From JAGLHV01 sp023132075 [NCBI: bacterium] (lineage in GTDB: Bacteria > CBDUZB01 > JAGLHV01), in contig JAGLYT010000037.1 of assembly GCA_023132075.1 (NCBI GenBank), positions 1 to 9,807 on the forward strand: a stretch of 9,807 nucleotides of DNA, written 5' to 3'. The stretch's first letter is position 1. The number at the start of each line of letters is the position of its first letter. Made by a program: the position numbers and the translations under genes. The notes beneath the pieces were generated by a model that worked only from the letters and a program-made list of their open reading frames with translations, had not been told where the DNA came from and did not search any database. Shown here piece after piece: positions 1 to 7,400 of this stretch.

Positions 1-1470
1 CCCCTCAACAACGGGGAATTAAAAAGAGGTATTTTTGCCGATTGGCTGGCTGTAGAATTAATCGGGGAAGGGGTAGAGGAGATTCATAAAGCAGTAATAG
101 AAGCTTATAAGAAAGGAGAAGATCGCGAATTTTTGACCAAAGGAGGGTTGGTACGAATTAATCTTACTGCCGGCAGAAAGGGGAGTCTAACGATAGCTCC
201 GGAGGCAGAATCTGTAATTAAGCAGTGTTATGATACTGCCCAGGAAGAGGGATTAAGTTTAGGTGAATATAAAAAGTTCAGGCAAATGGTAGAAGATCAG
301 CTTACTGCTCAACTTTTACGAAAGAGTGATGACCAGTATGCATTTGAGGAGGTGGATGGTCAAATAGAAAGTAAATGCATTGAGCCGGCTACAGGTGCCC
401 GGACTAATCAACGGGAACAAAGGATTCAGACTGCCATAGAAATTAAAGAATATAGAGCTGGAAATTTTAAGGGAGAAATCCTGGGAGAATCGCAGACTAA
501 TAATAGTCTTACTATTCACTCTATTATTGAACGAGCTGCTAAATCAGGCGGCCTGGTAGCGGGAATGAGCGGAACTTTTGGTGAGGTAGTAAAGGACGAA
601 TTAGTCAGGACAGCGGGTAAAGACCCGGCACTTATCGGAATAGAGGTTCCTAATCATTATGAAAGTGTAGTCATAGACGAGGGTTTTATTTCCGGGGACA
701 CGGATTCTTCTACTATGGAGAGTATTATTAATTGGATTACCCGGATGAAGAATGACAGAAAAGGGGCACCGATGATGATGGCTTTAAATTCGGATAATAC
801 TGCCCAGTGGATAATAGAACAGATTGAAACGGCAGTGAATCAGAAAAGGTTTGCTTATGGAAATATCAAAGTAATTGGCCCGGAGACTACCGTTAAAAAA
901 ATGGAAGAGATGGAGAGTAATCGTTCGGCGGACACCTTGTTTATTTATAAAGTTACTGCTGCGACTACTGATTCCCAGATAGAACATATTCGTATATATG
1001 GCGGACAGCCGGATACATTCCTTATCGGAGGAAAGACTATCGGACGGGGTTTCGATGCCGGTTTTAAGACCATTAATGTTGAAGAAATCGGTCAGCAGAT
1101 AAAAACGATGTTGTCCGAAGTAGGAATACCGGAGGAAAAAGCAGAAGGTATTATTTTATTAATGGAAGAAATGCTCAGTGATTTAAGAGCTGAGAGAAAT
1201 ATGGATATACGAAAAGAAAAAATTAAAAATATTCAAACATATTTTAGTACAGTGCGTAATTTGTTAAGAGAAGGGGGAGTTAGCCGGGAGGTATTAGCTG
1301 ATTTTGAAACAATGGAACGCCGGATATTTGCCCGGGAAGTATATGGTTTTCAGGAAGTTTATCAGGTGGATGATGTAACTATTGGAGAAGGCAAACAAAG
1401 AGAAGGACGGGTTGCCCGTCAAAGTGATGCCGGTTCGGTATGTAAATTAGTTTGTTATCAAAAAGGAGAA
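1..1470 (+). other. SecA-like module 1, C-terminal part (preprotein-binding remnant plus second nucleotide-binding fold), degenerate
   Basis: Residues 1-490 follow the order of the second half of SecA. LTAQ with the following DDQYAFE, residues 101-116, matches the SecA stretch around LRAHTLFQRDVDYIV. Residues 128-151 match the region that in SecA reads DEHTGRTMQGRRW...EAKEG, but GRRW is lost (TNQREQ here). GMSGTF at 188-193 matches SecA GMTGTA. EVPNH at 215-219 matches the VPTN strand. GRGFD at 348-352 matches motif V (AGRGTD). Residues 466-479, QREGRVARQSDAGS, match motif VI (QLRGRSGRQGDAGS), with both arginines R470 and R473 kept. The Walker A and B half must lie upstream. An extra helical stretch separates motifs V and VI. 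The loss of several conserved residues suggests a structural or regulatory rather than fully active ATPase. The SecA-family identity is well supported; activity is uncertain. Confidence 0.8.
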
Positions 1471-4400
1471 AGCAAGTTTGCCGATATGATAGATTTTGAA
1501 CGGGGGATAGAAGCTCGGTTGGGTGGAATACGGGAAATGATCCCTGTATTTAAATCTCTGGTAGCCGGAAAGATTAGTTTAAAAGAAGCATTTATTCAAT
1601 TTGCACAAACTTCCTTGGTGGATAGATTGAAAGGACTTGTATTGGGTGAAAATTCCGGTGAGGCGGCTTTTCGCAAAATGAATAGTTTGATAGAACAAAA
1701 CATACAACTTACTCAAGATCAAGGGGAAATAATAGAGAAAATTAAAGCCTCGGTCAAAGAGGAGGAAAAATCAGAATTAGAGCAACAATTAGAGGACATA
1801 AATGGAAAGATGGCAGGGATTAATAAGAAAGCAATTGCCCTTAAAATATATGCAGTGGATAGATTAGAAAGGAGTGATTCCCGCTACCGATTAGCCACCA
1901 GAAATCGCGGTCTTTTTGCTACAAGGGTTTATGAAAAAATAGAAAATTCCCGCAAGAATATTCTTAAAGCGGAAGTTACTGAATTAAATATTATTCAGCG
2001 CATTATTCAGGGTTTAAGGATAAGACAATTTTTTAGCCAGGAGGCTTTAGCCGGATTATTTATTAAAGAGGAAATTAAAAATTACCGCAAAATGGCTAAA
2101 GAGGCAGAAGACCCTGTTCAACGTACAGAATATTATCAACAAATGATTAGCCGTTTGGAAAAAGGATTAAATATAGAACTTGCCGGGTTGACAGAGGAAG
2201 CACTTTTATATAAAAAATTGAAAACTAATAAACTAGTGAATCTGATTACCCAACAGGTTATTGAGCAGCGAGGAGAGGAAAATATTTTTTATGTAAATGA
2301 ACAAACCAATACCGGTGTTTTGGATGATGCCTTTAATTCGGTTAAAGCCCAGTATATCAGCTATGCGGAAAGCCAGCAGCACAAAAATATGGCTGTTCCT
2401 CTGCTTCCGGATTTAATTAAGGTACAAATTTATAAACTAATGCTCACTTATCGTTATCAAAGGGATATGCGCAGGATTGTTTCCCGGATGAGCCAGACAA
2501 TGAAAGAAGGATTAGATAAAACCATAGAAACGGAAAGTTTGGACAAAAAGAATATGGAAGTAGATGTAAATTCAGTTATTAGGAATGTTTCCGCAGGGAT
2601 GACCGATGCTTTGAAAATTAGTGAATTAATGGCCGGTAAACGGGAACGCAGTTTAAAAACACGGGTAGGAAAGGGTATAGATAACGCGGTTAACTTGTTT
2701 GCTGATTTTATGTGGCGAGCCCGGGGAAGATTATTAGGTGAAATTAAAGAACGGGTAGTTACCGTAGCGGGAAAGCGTGAAATGGCGGCAGGTATACCCA
2801 TGGTAATGGGACAGGCAGGTAAATCACATACCGAAATGAAGGTTGCTAAATATATAGAGGTGAATACTGAAGAGAGGGAGCGAAAAGGAAAATGGATGAA
2901 AGAAAACAAAGTAACCCTGGATTTAAAAGCTGAGTTAGAAGCAGAGGGGGTTTTTGTAACTACAAAGGTGACAGAAGAAGTAGCAGAGGTAGCAGAAGAA
3001 AAACTAGTAGAAGTGAAAAAACCCGCAGAGGTGGTTACAGAAGTTCCTGGTGAGGTTCCCGATGAAGCCGTTCCTTTTGATACTAAAATAATTGCTCATT
3101 TTCAGGGAGAGACTGAACAAATAAACAAAGATTTGGAAAATATTCAAACAGCTATTGAGGGTTTAGATATAGAGGTAGAAACTGAAGAGGTTAATCAGGT
3201 TTACCAGCAATTAAGTGAAATTCGGACAAAGATTTCCAGCTTAAGGCGCGAATATAAAACTATGGAAGTACCGGAGGATTTAAGCAAAGAACTTCAGGCA
3301 TCGTTAGAAAAAGTAGGGACGGTTATCAATACGCTGGATAATCGAGCCATAAAATTAAATAATGAATTGGATGAAAAAACAGGAGCCCACATAATTCCTT
3401 CCCGTTTTGATATAAGGAATATTATTAGAAAAGTTGACCAAAGGGTTTTAACTTTTACTCAAAATCTTGCTTCAAGCAAATTAGGCAAACCGGTTTTTGT
3501 TCTTTCTTCAGGAGTGGTATTTGCGGCGTTTCTTTTTACTCTTTTTAATGGTTTATCATTCGGTATGCTGCCTATTTTAGCTCTGGTTTTTACTCCGGTG
3601 ACTATTCTGTTTTCTTTCTTTAAAAAGGAGTCGGGGACTACTTCTCCTGTTCAACCCAAAGAGGGAGTAGTGGGTAAAGTAATGAATATCAGTGAAAAAC
3701 TTAAAGCCATTATCGGTGGCCCTCCCGGAAAACCGGATTCCTGGACTAATCTTTTTATTTCAGGAATAGCTTTAATTGCTTTTGGGATTAGTTTGGGTTT
3801 TGGCCCGGCTGTTCTTTTAACTGCAGGAGCAGCTGCTTCTGCCGGAGTGAGTATGATGGGATTTGGTTTAAGCCCTATAATGTTATTTTTTATAACGGTT
3901 CCTATATTGCAGAAAACTAAATTACCGGATAAATTTGCCGATAAAATAGGTGGCCTGTTAGGTATCCGCAGAGCAAAAATAGAAAATAAAGAAGCCCTTG
4001 AAAATTTGAAATTACGGCTGGAAGAAAATATTCGCCAAAACAAAGAAAATGTGCCTTTACCAATGAAACATTTGGAAGAACAAGCAGGGATTATTGCTTT
4101 TGGGGAGGAAGAAATAGCAGAGGAGAAATTAACCCCTGCGATGAAGGAGCAGTATCAGAGGGTACTTAGTGGTTTGGAAAAATACTGGCGCAAGGTGGAA
4201 AGAGAATTATTGAAAGAAGCAATCAGCCAAAGTGAAAAAGATATTTCTCATGCGGCTGAGGTGAATAAAGCGGTAAACGATGCGGCTATTGCAACTTTTT
4301 GCGGATTAAGAGTGAATTTTGAAAGAGTTAAAGAAAAAAAGACATTACTACCCGATAATAAAAAATTAGAAGAATTAGCTTTACAAATAGCTGCAGCTGA

Positions 4401-7400
4401 ATTGGAAAAAGATGTTTCATCAGGGGCGGTAAATGCTCGAGTTGAGGAGGTTTTGCCATATTTAAAAGAGTATTGGTTTGCGGCTGAAGAGAAGGTCTTA
4501 ACCGATAAGATTGCTCAGGCTAAAGCAGATTTGAGTAATATAGTAAAAATAGCGGAAGAAGAGCGAGGGGAATTAATTGCTTCCAACGCAGTTCAACTTG
4601 CCTGGGCAGAAGAAAATGCACAAGCTTTAGAATTAATGCAACAACGACTTGAAGAAAACAGAAAAATTTCTCAGCTTACCCCCAGGCAGTTAGCAAAAAG
4701 GCAAAAAGCAATGTGGGCAAATGTTGCTGTTAAATTGGGATATCAACCGGGAGAAAAACTTTATCTCCAGATAAATAAAACTTTACAGCAATACTGGGTA
4801 ACTGTAGAAAAGGAATTATTGCAAACAGCCATTAAAGAAAGCCAGGAAGATATTACCCGTGCTTCTGCATTAAACAAAGCAGTAAATGATGTAGCTATTG
4901 CTGCTCTTTGCGGAATGAAAACAAAGTTAGAAAAAAGCAGGCAAAAAGAAATATTACCTTCTGCGGAACAATTACAAAAACTGGCCGTGGATATAGTTAA
5001 TGCTGAAGTTAAGAAAGATATTTCAGATGAGGCGAGAAATGCCCGGATTGCGGAGGTTCTGCAATATTTAAAAATGTACTGGTTTGAGGCAGAACAAAAG
5101 GTTTTGACAGAAAGAATTGCTCAGGCTAAGGGAGATTTGGCTAATATTGTATACATAGCTAAAGCCCCGCAGGAAGAGGTAATTGCTCAATATGCCGGTC
5201 AGCTGGCTCCGGAAAGATTAAAAGAAAAAAGAGAAAAATTAGCCGTTCATATCGAACAGGAATTAGCTGAGTGGTCCGTGCAAACACAACCTGCGGTTAT
5301 TTTAGAATCTCAAAAGCAATTAATTGCTTTAATAAACAAAGCAGAATATTTAACCGATGAAACAAAAGAAACTCATATTAACGCGATTAATCAAAAAGTT
5401 GCTGAATTAGAACAGGCAAGAACAATACAACCGGAGGAAGCGGTAGAAGTAGAAAAAGTAGTAACACCACCGGAAGTAGAAGCAAAACCGGTAGAGGAGG
5501 GAGTAAGTTTCGCACGGATTATAGGGGATGTTTTTGCCCGGACTTTACGCCCTTTTCAGGCATTACACTGGGGAATAGAAGAAGAGGTCGATGCAATTAT
5601 TGCCGGATTGGGATTAAAGCAAAGGAAAGTTCGCTTAACGCTAAAACAAAAGCAAAAAGTCATTAATGCTTTAAATTTATTAGAAGACGAATTTACGGAA
5701 TTGGAAGATAAAGAATTATCCGTTGCTATACAAAAAGCATTGGATGAGTTAATCAATAATCCGGAAAAGTTGAAAGTAATTGAAGGTAAATGGTTTACTA
5801 TGGATGAGTCCAATACGCTTAAAGCATGGGTAGGGGCATTTTTAGATGGGCCGGATGTATTTATTTTAAAAGCAATGATTAAAGGAGTGAGCGAAAAACA
5901 ATTAGCCGGGGCTATCTTACATGAGGTATTGGAAGTGCAGGGAGTAGGGCACGAGCAGGCAAAAGAAATTGTAGATACGTTTGTGGCGGGGGAGGAAGCT
6001 ATTGAAGAACGGATGGAAAAGATTGCAATGCTGGAGGCAGCAGGTTTTAAGACGACTAATCAAAGAATATTAAAGCTAGGTATAGAGGAAATAAAAGAAA
6101 GAATTACTTTTTTAAATGAATTAAAGGAATCAGGAGTAAAAGTATCGGTTGGTTGGTTAACCTATGCGCCGGCTGTACTGAAAGAGCGGGTAGAGGCACT
6201 AATAGAAATGGGTATTACTTATGCTCAGATTACTCCGGAGTTAATTATTATTCAGGGGTATATCCAACGGCTGGCTAAAGGAGAGGATGTTGAAAAACAG
6301 TTAAATGATAAGATTGCTAAGTTAAGTCAACAACCGGAAAATAAAGAGATAGTAAGTAAGTTAATGACCAGGATTGATGAAATAAAAGAAATGGTTGTGC
6401 CGGAAGAAGAAATTGTTGAGGTTGCCAAACCGAAAGAACTGAAAGAAGTTGAAGTAACCAAACCTGCAACAGAAGTAAAACCTCCGGTGAAAGAAGTTGC
6501 TAAACCCCCTGTAGAAAAAGGAGTGGAAGCCAGGCCGGAAGGAATTTTTACAAAAGTAAAAAAATTATTTATTGGTTTATATAAAGGAATTATTAAGGAG
6601 AAAAAAGTTTCTTCGGAATTTGAACGTTTGTTCTCTAAGGGACTGCCTCATATAGAGAAAGCGTTTGTAGATTTTAATAAAGCGCTTGCTTTAGCCGATA
6701 AGAAAGCAGGTATTGGGCCGCGTGAATTGTATGAGAGCCAGAAAGAAGGGGCGTTTTTATTAGCTGAATTGGAACAGTTTGTAAAACAAAAAACCAGCGG
6801 TGGAAAAACATTAATGTTAATTGCTGCTGCGTATTTAAGGGTATTTAAGGATAGAGGTAAAAATGAAGGGGTACTAATATCAACTAGTGAAGATACATTG
6901 GCAGAAAGAGATGCATTGGAAGCAGGTCGAATCCTTTCTTTATTGAACGTAATAGTAGGTTTAGTTAAATCAGGCAAAGATGGACAGCCGCAGGGATTTA
7001 TTTATAATGCAGAAAAAGACAGTTTTGAAGAAGTGAGTGAAAAAGACGTTTACCAGGCAGATGTGGTTTATGGAACTACAGACAGATTTGTGCATAGATA
7101 TGAAAATGACTTATTGGCCAGCGATATAAGCCAACGCGTTTTTATGACCAAGAATTGGTTTACTCTAATTGATGAAGTAGATCCGCCGTTAGATTATAAC
7201 AGAACTATGCCTTATAGTATTTCCGGAAAATTTGCTACAGAATCGGAACGCATTTTACATTATCAGTCAGAAGCAGAAAAAATGGTGAGTAATGTTTTCA
7301 AACTTAATCCAACTTATATAAATGTAATGAAAGATAAAAAAAGAGTAAAGCTGGAATCTAAAGGAAAAAAGCAGTTAATAAAAGAATTAGAAATGGTGGG

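Larger units (their letters stand above)
5509..6390 (+). other. Helical domain with HExxE/GHE motif and mTERF-like repeats
   Basis: Residues 1837-2130 form a separate domain bounded by linkers 2 and 3. The first part (1837-1960) is helical with alternating acidic and basic stretches. At 1973-1990 lies an HEVLE...GHEQAKE motif, which resembles a metal-site helix pair but lacks the second histidine of a classical HExxH. From about 2000 the chain shows three units of about 30 residues, each with an E-R-(M/I/V) core, resembling mTERF-type helical repeats. The domain sits directly upstream of SecA-like module 2 and may be its adaptor or substrate-recognition piece; that role is speculation. Confidence 0.5.

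Noticed and set aside
661-699. VIDEG at residues 224-228 as a Walker B / DEAD motif of module 1.
   Set aside because: It falls after GMSGTF (188-193), so in SecA order it corresponds to the strand following VPTN in the second lobe, not to the DEVD motif, which must be upstream of the window.
3715-3735. GGPPGKP at residues 1239-1245 as a nucleotide-binding P-loop.
   Set aside because: It has no Ser or Thr after the lysine, it sits in a short cytoplasmic loop between membrane hairpins, and no Walker B partner is nearby.
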